A stretch of 20,091 nucleotides of DNA from a virus: IMG/VR virus record IMGVR_UViG_3300028569_000209, positions 1-20,091 of that record. One strand, written 5' to 3'. The notes under the pieces are model-generated. The model was not told the DNA's origin and searched no databases. It saw nothing but the letters and a program-made list of their open reading frames with translations. This document shows, one piece after another, positions 1 to 6,982 of this stretch. Numbering within the stretch: position 1 is the first letter of the stretch; every line of letters begins with the position of its first letter. Both the position numbers and the translations under genes were made by a program.

Positions 1-2453
1 TACCAAACCCAATTGTAAAACAAGAAAAAACAACCGCATCACAAGGGGAGATTACCGCAGATTCAAACACTGAAAAAGGATATAAGAACTTTCATTATTT
101 AATGAGACAATTACTTGTTATAAACAAACCATCTGGTGATTCACCAGAAACAAAACTTGAAAGTATAATTACAAATCAAAATAATACCTTCCAACAAATT
201 TTAAGTGGATTTATAAATTATGACGTTTGTTTTAAGTTTGGAAACCCTTCAAATTTTGATAGAAGATTGTTTTATACTTTTTCAACAAGATATATTGAAG
301 ATCCTATAATATACGGACCTTATGATCAAGGAAATTTACCACCACAAGTTAGTTTATCACAATCAAAATTACAAAACCCAAAAACTTGGGAAGCCTTGGA
401 ATATTATGTTGGAAAATCATCAATACCAAAATTACAATATTCAAACAACGGGTCTTATATTACAGATTTTTTCATTGACCTTAACGTCCAATTTAATGAA
501 AAAAATGTTCAAGATTTCGCCCCAATAATTAAAATATATGCAACTCAAAAATTACTTAAAAACAATTTAAATCTTAGTAGTTTTTACAATTTAATGGACA
601 CATACATTGACGACTCTAATAACTATGTGGGAAATGTTTTAAATACAATGTTACCAATGGTAAGAAAAGAATTACCAAACATTTTTATAAGTGAAGACGG
701 GTCTCAAAATAGAGCTGATTTAGAGGCTGGTTTTACAGAACAAACAAGATCTGAATTGTGGGAAACGTTTAAGACTTTAAATGACACATGGATTGCCGGA
801 TTTGATTTCCAAAACAAAACTTTATTTGAGGATGTAATGTTGGTTGACAGAGCAAGTAGAAATGTCGGTGATAAAGTTTTGGTTGATATTTACGGAATTA
901 TTAAGCTGTTAGAAGACGGATCAACAGAAAAAAATAACGGAAGTAGTTCATATAAAAACACTTTGTTGGATATGGTTACAACCATTTTAATTGAAAACAA
1001 CTTTCAACATTTTATGTTACCGGCATATGTTAATTTTTATAACGTACAAGACGCTCAAAAAAACCCAACACCAAGACCTGACGGAACAATGGAATTTGGT
1101 AATATGTTATTTGGGACTTTTTTAAATGTTGATTATAGACAAAGTTCCCCAAAATTTTTGTGTTACTATGTTAGTAAACCAAGTGAGCATTTGAATATGA
1201 ATAATAATATTGATTATAGATTTAGAGATGATGCTTTTGATTTAAGAAGAGCTAGTGACAATCCGTTAATTGAAAATCAAGCAACTAAAATAGATTGGGA
1301 CAAATCCAATAAAGTTGTTGGTTTTAATGTTGACCCAACAAAAGAAAATCAACAAATATTTAAATCATTTAGTGTTTCACAAGATCCGGGAAAACCAACA
1401 AGTGAGTCTTTACAGATTTTGGATCAAATGGCAAATGTGGATAAAAATAGAAGATCGTCAACACAAAGCGTTTCATTATTTAATTTATATAAAAATAGAA
1501 GTTATAATTGTTCTGTTGACATGATGGGTTGTGCTCTAATACAACCAATGATGTATTTTAATATTAGAAACATACCAATGTTTTCAGGGCCATATATGAT
1601 TACAAAAGTAAGTCATGATGTTTCTGAAAATGGGTTTAGTACGGTTTTTGAAGGTGTAAGACAACCTTTTTATAGTTTACCAACCGTAGATAATTTCTTA
1701 CAAACTTTAAATGTTAAAATTCTTTCACAATTACAAAGTAAGATACAAGAAAATGAATCAAAACAAAAAGAAAGTTCTGCGAATGTATTATTTCAGGCAC
1801 AAAATACAATTGCTAATTTACAATCTGAAGACACTTTAACTAAAAATCAAGATTGTGCAAATCAATTAAATTCTAGATATAACAACTTTACTGGCGTGGA
1901 TATTCCACAACCAACATCTGTTTCAGTGAAAACTTTCTTAAATGAATTAAGAAATATTTTAATAGAGTTAAAATATGATATGACAGGAAATACAACATAT
2001 CAAACCGCAGCGGCGGCATTCACATTTGTTTTTGTTGATTCAGGAAATAATAATGGAACAGAAATAAGTGCTTACGAGAATAACTATAGCACGATAAACC
2101 TACAAGAAGTTTATGGGGACTCTTTCTTTGAATATATAAATAGGAAGTATTTCTGTGTTTCAAGAGGAACAGATAAAAACTTACCTATTGTTGCATTTAG
2201 ATCTTTAAAAGATTTTATAAAGTTTGTTTTACTTAAAGTTGCAAATATACCAACATTTTTACAACAAGACTCAAATAAATTTCCATCAGATGATTTAGTA
2301 CCATATAATTTAGCAAAACAATATGTTTTACATTATCCGATCAATCAAAATAATGATGTTTATACTAAAATTGAAGCCGATAATGGTCAAATTGAAAAAT
2401 TAAACGCGGAATTTTTAAAAGCTTATCAAATTTTTGAATCTTTATGGTCTTAA
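1..2453 (+). CDS. Large virion protein, baseplate hub/gpD-like (5' partial)
   Basis: The reading frame is open from base 3 with no stop before the first ATG at 102, so the gene starts outside the window and at least 816 residues are visible. The codons from 3 to 101 are in the same style as the rest of the gene. Around 1510-1675 the protein has a segment ending in a PMFSGPYMITKVSHDVSENG pattern and then a TVFEGVRQPFY stretch. This resembles the beta-barrel of phage late-control gpD and T4 gp27-type hub proteins, where a 'G.y.I..v.H.v..gf.T..eg.R' pattern is typical. After it comes a Gln/Glu/Lys-rich, probably helical linker (about 1690-1850) and a C-terminal domain (about 1900-2450) that I do not recognise. 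Other baseplate genes (gp25, gp6) lie downstream in the same orientation. The structural role is fairly safe; the hub assignment is inference from one motif. Confidence 0.6.
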   Translation, partial: PNPIVKQEKTTASQGEITADSNTEKGYKNFHYLMRQLLVINKPSGDSPETKLESIITNQNNTFQQILSGFINYDVCFKFGNPSNFDRRLFYTFSTRYIEDPIIYGPYDQGNLPPQVSLSQSKLQNPKTWEALEYYVGKSSIPKLQYSNNGSYITDFFIDLNVQFNEKNVQDFAPIIKIYATQKLLKNNLNLSSFYNLMDTYIDDSNNYVGNVLNTMLPMVRKELPNIFISEDGSQNRADLEAGFTEQTRSELWETFKTLNDTWIAGFDFQNKTLFEDVMLVDRASRNVGDKVLVDIYGIIKLLEDGSTEKNNGSSSYKNTLLDMVTTILIENNFQHFMLPAYVNFYNVQDAQKNPTPRPDGTMEFGNMLFGTFLNVDYRQSSPKFLCYYVSKPSEHLNMNNNIDYRFRDDAFDLRRASDNPLIENQATKIDWDKSNKVVGFNVDPTKENQQIFKSFSVSQDPGKPTSESLQILDQMANVDKNRRSSTQSVSLFNLYKNRSYNCSVDMMGCALIQPMMYFNIRNIPMFSGPYMITKVSHDVSENGFSTVFEGVRQPFYSLPTVDNFLQTLNVKILSQLQSKIQENESKQKESSANVLFQAQNTIANLQSEDTLTKNQDCANQLNSRYNNFTGVDIPQPTSVSVKTFLNELRNILIELKYDMTGNTTYQTAAAAFTFVFVDSGNNNGTEISAYENNYSTINLQEVYGDSFFEYINRKYFCVSRGTDKNLPIVAFRSLKDFIKFVLLKVANIPTFLQQDSNKFPSDDLVPYNLAKQYVLHYPINQNNDVYTKIEADNGQIEKLNAEFLKAYQIFESLWS

Positions 2454-2488
2454 TATAATAATACAGATATTTATAATAAAAATTATAT

Positions 2489-2713
2489 ATGAATACAAAA
2501 CTTATATTAGATAACTACTTGGGTAAAAACACAAGAGTTTCAGAGAAGGATAAAGGTAATGGTTACAAAGAAGTTTGTGATTTAGATACTGGAGACTGCT
2601 ACACAGTAAGAATGAAAGATGGTTTGATTGAAAGAGTTGACAACACTAAAAATTCTTTTAAAAAAATCCAAGTAGAAACCAAGAATGGTATAAAAACATT
2701 ATTAAACGGATAG
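2489..2713 (+). CDS. Small hypothetical protein, 74 aa
   Basis: This short gene sits 35 bases after the virion protein and ends one base before the next start codon, which suggests translation together with its neighbour. The product is hydrophilic and lysine-rich, with a short CDLDTGDCYTV segment near residues 30-40 that has two Cys six residues apart. The second half alternates charged and hydrophobic residues, as in a small beta-rich domain. There is no signal peptide or membrane segment. The leader is A/T-rich with no Shine-Dalgarno, like most genes here. I do not recognise the family; the tight spacing and native codon use are the only support that it is real. Confidence 0.6.
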   Translation: MNTKLILDNYLGKNTRVSEKDKGNGYKEVCDLDTGDCYTVRMKDGLIERVDNTKNSFKKIQVETKNGIKTLLNG

Positions 2714-2714
2714 T

Positions 2715-3386
2715 ATGAAATTAGATGAAAAAATATTAGAAGAAATTGCAAGATATAGGTCAATCAACACTTATATCACAGAACAAGATGTTCCACCAGC
2801 ACCTGAAGGTGATGTTCCCCCACCACCTGACGCAGGAGCAGCACCGGCACCTGATGCAGGAGCAGCACCTGATGCAGGAGCAGCACCTGCCCCTCCAGCA
2901 GCCCCTGAAGGACAACCTATTGATGTTGCGGCAGATCCTGATGTTGAAGAAGTTGGAGCGGAAGGAGAAGGAGAAACTGAAGAGTTAGATATTACTGACT
3001 TGGTTGATTCTCAAAAAACAATGGCAGACAAACAAGAAGAATATTTTGAAAATCTTTTTGGTCAAATTAAAAAAATGGAAGAAAAACTTTCTGAAATGGA
3101 TAGTTTGGTTCAAAAACTAGATTCATTAGATTCTAAAGTTGAAAAATACAGACCAAAAACGGCACAAGAAAAACTACAATTAAGAAGTTTAGATTCAGGA
3201 CCGTTCAAACAAAATTTGGCAGACTTCTTTAAAGACAAAGAAGATGAAATGGAAAAAACAGGAAAAAACGAATATGTTTTAACTCAAGACGAAGTTGAAA
3301 ATTTTAGTCCATCAGAAATTGAAAAATCGTTTAACGAACCAATGGAAGATGAAGACGAAATTTTATTAAATAAATTTAATTATTAA
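2715..3386 (+). CDS. Acidic Pro/Ala-rich coiled-coil protein, unknown function
   Basis: The 223-aa product has three parts. Residues 1-24 are a charged helix. Residues about 25-75 are a low-complexity Pro/Ala/Asp/Gly stretch containing PDAGAA repeats, probably a flexible linker. The rest is strongly acidic, with a predicted coiled coil around residues 97-145 (heptad-like KKMEEKLSEMDSLVQKLDSL) and an acidic tail. It starts one base after the stop of the 74-aa gene and is followed directly by a hairpin terminator, so it is the last gene of its transcript. The linker is more GC-rich than its surroundings because Ala, Pro and Gly codons dominate. Possible roles include a structural scaffold or core protein or a transcription accessory factor, but no family was recognised. 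Confidence 0.65.
   Translation: MKLDEKILEEIARYRSINTYITEQDVPPAPEGDVPPPPDAGAAPAPDAGAAPDAGAAPAPPAAPEGQPIDVAADPDVEEVGAEGEGETEELDITDLVDSQKTMADKQEEYFENLFGQIKKMEEKLSEMDSLVQKLDSLDSKVEKYRPKTAQEKLQLRSLDSGPFKQNLADFFKDKEDEMEKTGKNEYVLTQDEVENFSPSEIEKSFNEPMEDEDEILLNKFNY
2826..2885 (+). repeat. Imperfect 18-bp tandem repeat encoding PDAGAA
   Basis: Three copies of an 18-base unit (cctgaYgcaggagcagca) lie at 2826-2843, 2850-2867 and 2868-2885. The last two are identical and directly adjacent; the first differs by one base and is separated from them by six bases. The unit is in frame and encodes Pro-Asp-Ala-Gly-Ala-Ala inside the flexible linker of the surrounding gene. It could vary in copy number by slippage. 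Confidence 0.85.
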
Positions 3387-3389
3387 TTT

Positions 3390-3418
3390 AAAAGGTCACA
3401 ATTAGTGGCCTTTTTTTT
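3390..3418 (+). terminator. Rho-independent terminator after the acidic coiled-coil gene
   Basis: A 10-bp stem (3390-3399 pairing with 3405-3414, one T-G wobble) with loop AATTA runs into an uninterrupted T tract to 3418. It begins four bases after the stop codon at 3384-3386 and precedes a promoter-like sequence at 3428, so it separates two transcription units. Confidence 0.88.
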
Positions 3419-3427
3419 AAAAACTTA

Positions 3428-3459
3428 TTTGACAATTACTTTTTACTACCTTATATTTT
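3428..3459 (+). promoter_or_regulatory. Promoter of the ssDNA-binding protein gene
   Basis: TTGACA at 3429-3434 is followed after exactly 17 bases by TATATT at 3452-3457, a near-perfect sigma70-type promoter. The same bases also read as TTTG (3428-3431), 20 bases, then TATATTTT (3452-3459), close to the Bacteroidota housekeeping consensus TTTG/TAnnTTTG. It lies just after a terminator and about 32 bases before the ATG at 3491. This is a host-polymerase-type promoter, so early or middle expression of the downstream gene is likely. Confidence 0.65.
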
Positions 3460-3490
3460 TTACACATAAACTTTTAAATTTTAATTACAC

Positions 3491-4357
3491 ATGGCGACAA
3501 ATGTTTTAGACGCGGTTTTGGCTCAATATGAAAGTTCAAAACAAAGTGGTTCTTCTTCCACTTCAAAAATGTCACAAGAAGAAAGAATGAAAAAATATTT
3601 CGCAGCTCTATTGAAAGAGAACGAAAAACAAGGACAAAAACGTGTCCGAATCTTACCAACAACAGACGGATCTTCACCATTCAAAGAAGTGTGGTTCCAC
3701 GAAGTTTTATTGGACGGAAAATGGCAAAAATTCTACGATCCAGGAAAAAATGATAATGAAAGATCGCCTTTGAATGAGGTATATGAAGAACTTATGTCAA
3801 CAGGTCGTGATTCAGACAAAGAACTTGCAAAACAATATAAGGCTCGCAAATTCTATATTGTTAAAGTTATTGATCGTGATAACGAACAAGATGGTGTTAA
3901 ATTTTGGAGATTTAAACACAATTACAAACAAGAAGGAATTTTAGATAAAATTATTCCTATTTGGAAAGCTAAAGGTGATGTTACCGATCCTGATAAAGGA
4001 CGAGACTTAATTCTTGAATTAACAAAGGCAAAAACGCCAAAAGGAGCGACGTATACGGTTATTCAAACGGTTATGTATGATGACCCTTCATCAATCTCTG
4101 ATGACACAGATCAAATGTCTGATTGGGTTGGTAATGAAATGACTTGGGAAGATGTATACTCTAAAAAACCTGTTGAATATTTGGAAGCAATTGCAAGAGG
4201 AGAAACTCCACGTTGGGATTCTGAAAAAGGTGGATATGTTTACTCTAACACCGAAACCGCAGAAGTTTCTATGGGAGGAAAATCAACACCTAAATCAATT
4301 AATGAAGTTGCTGACCCACAAGAAAACGATCAAGTTGATGAAGAATTACCATTCTAA
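3491..4357 (+). CDS. T4 gp32-like single-stranded DNA-binding protein
   Basis: The 288-aa product would coat ssDNA during replication and recombination. It aligns by eye with the T4 gp32 core: basic RVRILPTTDGSSPF at residues 51-64, then W68-F-H70, GKW at 76-78, and later an RFKHNYKQEGILDKI region. In T4 gp32 a zinc ion is held by one His and three Cys. Here the His equivalent (H70) is kept, but the CPxC pair reads SPLN (residues 92-95), and there is no Cys in the whole protein. The C-terminus is acidic and ends DEELPF, like the DDDIPF-type tip with which bacterial SSB recruits partner proteins. The N-terminus (about 1-30) is Ser-rich and could serve for cooperative binding. The gene is a single-gene unit between a promoter and a terminator, just upstream of the recombinase gene. 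Confidence 0.83.
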   Translation: MATNVLDAVLAQYESSKQSGSSSTSKMSQEERMKKYFAALLKENEKQGQKRVRILPTTDGSSPFKEVWFHEVLLDGKWQKFYDPGKNDNERSPLNEVYEELMSTGRDSDKELAKQYKARKFYIVKVIDRDNEQDGVKFWRFKHNYKQEGILDKIIPIWKAKGDVTDPDKGRDLILELTKAKTPKGATYTVIQTVMYDDPSSISDDTDQMSDWVGNEMTWEDVYSKKPVEYLEAIARGETPRWDSEKGGYVYSNTETAEVSMGGKSTPKSINEVADPQENDQVDEELPF

Positions 4358-4387
4358 ATTTAACTAAAAAAACCCTAAGTATTATCT

Positions 4388-4420
4388 AAACACCGATTTA
4401 CAATGTCGGTGTTTTTTTTT
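4388..4420 (+). terminator. Rho-independent terminator after the ssDNA-binding protein gene
   Basis: A perfect 9-bp stem (AAACACCGA at 4388-4396 with TCGGTGTTT at 4406-4414) with a 9-base loop is followed by T residues to 4420. It lies 30 bases after the stop codon and would confine the strong upstream promoter to the ssDNA-binding protein gene. Confidence 0.9.
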
Positions 4421-4424
4421 ATAT

Positions 4425-4432
4425 TATAAATA
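4425..4432 (+). promoter_or_regulatory. TATAAATA box, possible T4-type late promoter
   Basis: The octamer TATAAATA, identical to the T4 late promoter element, sits in the short gap between the terminator ending at 4420 and the recombinase ATG at 4444. A promoter is needed here for the downstream operon, and no -35-like sequence is visible. The transcript would start only a few bases before the ATG. The region is very AT-rich, so a chance match is quite possible. Confidence 0.35.
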
Positions 4433-4443
4433 AATAGAATATT

Positions 4444-5451
4444 ATGGCAATTAAAAAAAATGATTTTAGTTCATTAAAAAAGAAATTTTCCACATCAGCA
4501 AAATATAAACCACAAAGATTTTTTGATTTGGGTCAACCATTTTTGGATGCGGTAGGACTTCCAGGTCCGGCCATGGGACATATTAATATGTTCTTGGGTC
4601 ACTCAGATACGGGAAAAACAACAGCGCTTGTTAAAACTGCGGTTGATGCTCAAAAGAAAGGTATTCTTCCTGTGTTTATCATTACAGAACAAAAATGGAG
4701 TTTTGAACACGCCAAACTTATGGGTTTTGAATGTGAAGAAGTTGTTGACACCGAAACAGGAGAATTAGAGTGGGATGGTTTTTACATCTTTAATAATAAT
4801 TTTGATTACATTGAACAAATTACAGCTTATATTAATGAATTATTGGATGCTCAAGAAAAGGGTGAATTAGATTACTCACTTTGTATAATGTGGGATTCAG
4901 TTGGATCAGTTCCATGTAAAATGACTTATGAGGGCCGAGGTGGAAAACAACACAATGCAGCTGCATTAGCCGACAAAATTGGCATGGGTATTAATCAAAG
5001 AATTTCAGGGTCTCGTAAATCAGATTCTAAATATGAGAATACCCTTATTATCGTAAACCAGCCTTGGGTTGAATTACCTGACAATCCATTTGGTCAACCT
5101 AAAATTAAAGCAAAGGGTGGTGAGGCAATTTGGTTAAACTCATCATTGGTATTCTTATTTGGTAATCAAAAAGGTGCGGGAACAACAAAGATTACCGCAA
5201 CAAAAGACAAAAGAACGGTAAAGTTTGCGTCAAGAACAAAAGTATCGGTTATGAAAAATCACATCAATGGGCTTGGTTTTGAAGATGGGAAAATAATTGT
5301 AACACCACACGGTTTTTTACCTGGTAAGGAATCGTCTGAAGAAAAAGCATCAATAGAACAATACAAGAAAGATTATGCCGAGTATTGGAAAGAAATAATT
5401 GGAGTTGATGGTGACTTTGATTTGAAGGCGGAGAGAGAAGAATCAGAGTAA
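4444..5451 (+). CDS. uvsX: UvsX/RecA-like recombinase
   Basis: The 335-aa protein would form filaments on ssDNA and drive strand exchange in recombination-dependent replication, loaded with the help of the ssDNA-binding protein encoded just upstream. It has a RecA-fold ATPase core: Walker A GHSDTGKTT at residues 52-60, a Glu in ITEQKW (E82) placed like the RecA catalytic Glu, Walker B YSLCIMWDS with D151, and a TLIIVNQPW segment where RecA-family proteins have the sensor Gln. KAKGGEAIWLNSSLVF matches the region after DNA-binding loop 2 in the RecA/UvsX family. It is shorter than T4 UvsX (about 390 aa) and has an acidic tail. A RecA-like recombinase is clear; calling it UvsX rather than RecA rests on the phage context. 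It is the first gene of the replication operon. Confidence 0.88.
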   Translation: MAIKKNDFSSLKKKFSTSAKYKPQRFFDLGQPFLDAVGLPGPAMGHINMFLGHSDTGKTTALVKTAVDAQKKGILPVFIITEQKWSFEHAKLMGFECEEVVDTETGELEWDGFYIFNNNFDYIEQITAYINELLDAQEKGELDYSLCIMWDSVGSVPCKMTYEGRGGKQHNAAALADKIGMGINQRISGSRKSDSKYENTLIIVNQPWVELPDNPFGQPKIKAKGGEAIWLNSSLVFLFGNQKGAGTTKITATKDKRTVKFASRTKVSVMKNHINGLGFEDGKIIVTPHGFLPGKESSEEKASIEQYKKDYAEYWKEIIGVDGDFDLKAEREESE

Positions 5452-5471
5452 GAATCTTGTAATTATTTAAA

Positions 5472-6485
5472 ATGACTAAAACGTTATTGGTTGACGGAAA
5501 CAACCTATTAAAAATCGGATTTCACGGAGTAAGAGATTTCTTTAATAAAGGAGAACACGTTGGAGGTATTTGGCACTTTTTAAATACCCTAAGACGTTTC
5601 CTTGAAGAAAATAACTATAACAAAGTTGTTGTATTTTGGGATGGAGAAACAAGCTCATCACAAAGAAGGTTATTATACCCAAAGTACAAATTGAACCGTA
5701 AATCCAACAATCCAAAAAATGATTTTAAAGAAGAATCATTTTTAAATCAAAAACAAAGGGTTAAACAATACCTTGAAGAAATGTTTGTAAGACAATTGGA
5801 CGTTGAGAATTCAGAAGCCGATGATTTAATTGCTTACTATTGTCAGATTTCTGATGATGAAGATAAAACAATATTTTCTTCAGATAGAGACCTTACACAA
5901 CTTATATCTGAAAAGGTAACGATCTATTCACCTAATACCAAGAAGTATTATAAGAATGGGGATATGATCAAAATTGACCAATTAGAGATCCCCCATTATA
6001 ATGTTAAAACCTATAAAATATTAACTGGTGATAGTTCAGATAATATTGATGGTATTTTTTATCTTGGTGAAAAAACTTTTATTAAATTATTTCCTGAAAT
6101 ACTTGAAAAGGAAATTAGTCTTACTGATATTTTAACAAAAGGTGAGGAATTATTAAAAGAACAAAAAGAAAATGTTGCGTTAAAAAACCTTTTAAGTGGA
6201 AAAACCAAAGAGGGAATATTTGGAGATGAGTTTTTTGTAATAAACGAAAAATTAGTTGACTTATCAAAGCCTTTGATTTCCGACGAAGGAAAAGAATTAG
6301 TTCAATCGTATTACTCCGAGTCATTGGATCCTGACGGAAGGGGGCACAGGAACTTAATTCGTATGATGATGAACGACGGATTCTTTAAATACTTACCAAA
6401 GGGTGACGACGCTTGGGTGAATTTTTTAAAACCATTTTTAAAGCTATCTAGAAAAGAAAAAAGTAATTTTAGAAACAAAAAGTAG
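5472..6485 (+). CDS. FEN-type 5'-3' exonuclease / RNase H (T4 Rnh-like)
   Basis: The 337-aa protein belongs to the PIN-like 5' nuclease superfamily, which removes RNA primers and 5' flaps with two metal ions. The acidic motifs are all present in order: VDGNN with D8, FWDG with D57, SEADDLIAY with E115, D117 and D118, SSDRDL with D138 and D140, and GDSSDNIDG with D187 and D190 in the helix-hairpin-helix area. T4 RNase H is 305 aa, so the length fits a stand-alone nuclease rather than the N-terminus of a DNA polymerase I. The C-terminal 40 residues are basic and may bind DNA. It starts 20 bases after the recombinase stop with an A/T-rich leader and no Shine-Dalgarno. Confidence 0.87.
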   Translation: MTKTLLVDGNNLLKIGFHGVRDFFNKGEHVGGIWHFLNTLRRFLEENNYNKVVVFWDGETSSSQRRLLYPKYKLNRKSNNPKNDFKEESFLNQKQRVKQYLEEMFVRQLDVENSEADDLIAYYCQISDDEDKTIFSSDRDLTQLISEKVTIYSPNTKKYYKNGDMIKIDQLEIPHYNVKTYKILTGDSSDNIDGIFYLGEKTFIKLFPEILEKEISLTDILTKGEELLKEQKENVALKNLLSGKTKEGIFGDEFFVINEKLVDLSKPLISDEGKELVQSYYSESLDPDGRGHRNLIRMMMNDGFFKYLPKGDDAWVNFLKPFLKLSRKEKSNFRNKK

Positions 6486-6499
6486 AAACAAAAAAAACT

Positions 6500-6949
6500 A
6501 TGAAAGAACAAGAAATAACAAAAGTGGAATTTTTGTTAACATGCAATGAAAACATTGTTGTCCAAAGATTTTTTAATGTTAGAGGATTTAACAAACATGC
6601 TCACAAGTCAGAAAATTTTTATGATCATATAAATTCAATATGTAATGAATTACAATATGATTTAAAGATGAGATCTGTAACTTATTTATTGAGCAATCAG
6701 TATGAGATTTTTGATAATCCGGATATCTTAAACACATCAATTACTGATGGACCGGAAAAATTTAATTTAATTATTAAGGTTGGAGACCTGACAATTTGTC
6801 ATAGGCAGTTTGACGCGAAAGTATACCCCCCAAAGGTAAGATACACCGTAGACCTACGCCCAAAGTTAAAAACGATCATGTCGGGTCTAACTGACATTTT
6901 TTCAGGTAAAAATTTTAATTATTTTTATCCCGAACTTATTAAAAATTAA
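6500..6949 (+). CDS. Hypothetical protein of the replication operon, 149 aa
   Basis: The gene starts 14 bases after the nuclease stop and ends 33 bases before the helicase start. The product has mixed charge and no signal peptide or membrane segment. It opens with beta-strand-like sequence (EFLLTCNENIVVQRFFNV), has a helical middle, and ends with a YTVDLRPKLKTIMSGLTDIF stretch. I recognise no family. Its place between an Rnh-like nuclease and the replicative helicase recalls the T4 cluster where the helicase loader gp59 lies near rnh and gene 32, but gp59 is about 217 aa and I see no shared motif, so a loader role is only a guess. Confidence 0.72.
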   Translation: MKEQEITKVEFLLTCNENIVVQRFFNVRGFNKHAHKSENFYDHINSICNELQYDLKMRSVTYLLSNQYEIFDNPDILNTSITDGPEKFNLIIKVGDLTICHRQFDAKVYPPKVRYTVDLRPKLKTIMSGLTDIFSGKNFNYFYPELIKN

Positions 6950-6965
6950 TAGTATTTATCATACG

Positions 6966-6972
6966 AAAGGAG
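6966..6972 (+). promoter_or_regulatory. Strong Shine-Dalgarno site before the helicase gene
   Basis: AAAGGAG lies 10 bases before the helicase ATG at 6983. It is the only clear Shine-Dalgarno sequence among the starts in this window, so it also fixes the helicase start codon. Confidence 0.75.
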
Positions 6973-6982
6973 AAACAAGACA

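Noticed and set aside
2821-2910. Short repeats as a possible CRISPR or iteron array
   Set aside because: The repeats are in frame, tandem without proper spacers and encode PDAGAA, so they are a protein linker repeat.
3474-3680. Minus-strand open frame over the start of the ssDNA-binding gene
   Set aside because: It is antisense to a well-supported gene and its product shows only the hydrophobic composition expected from the reverse of A-rich codons.
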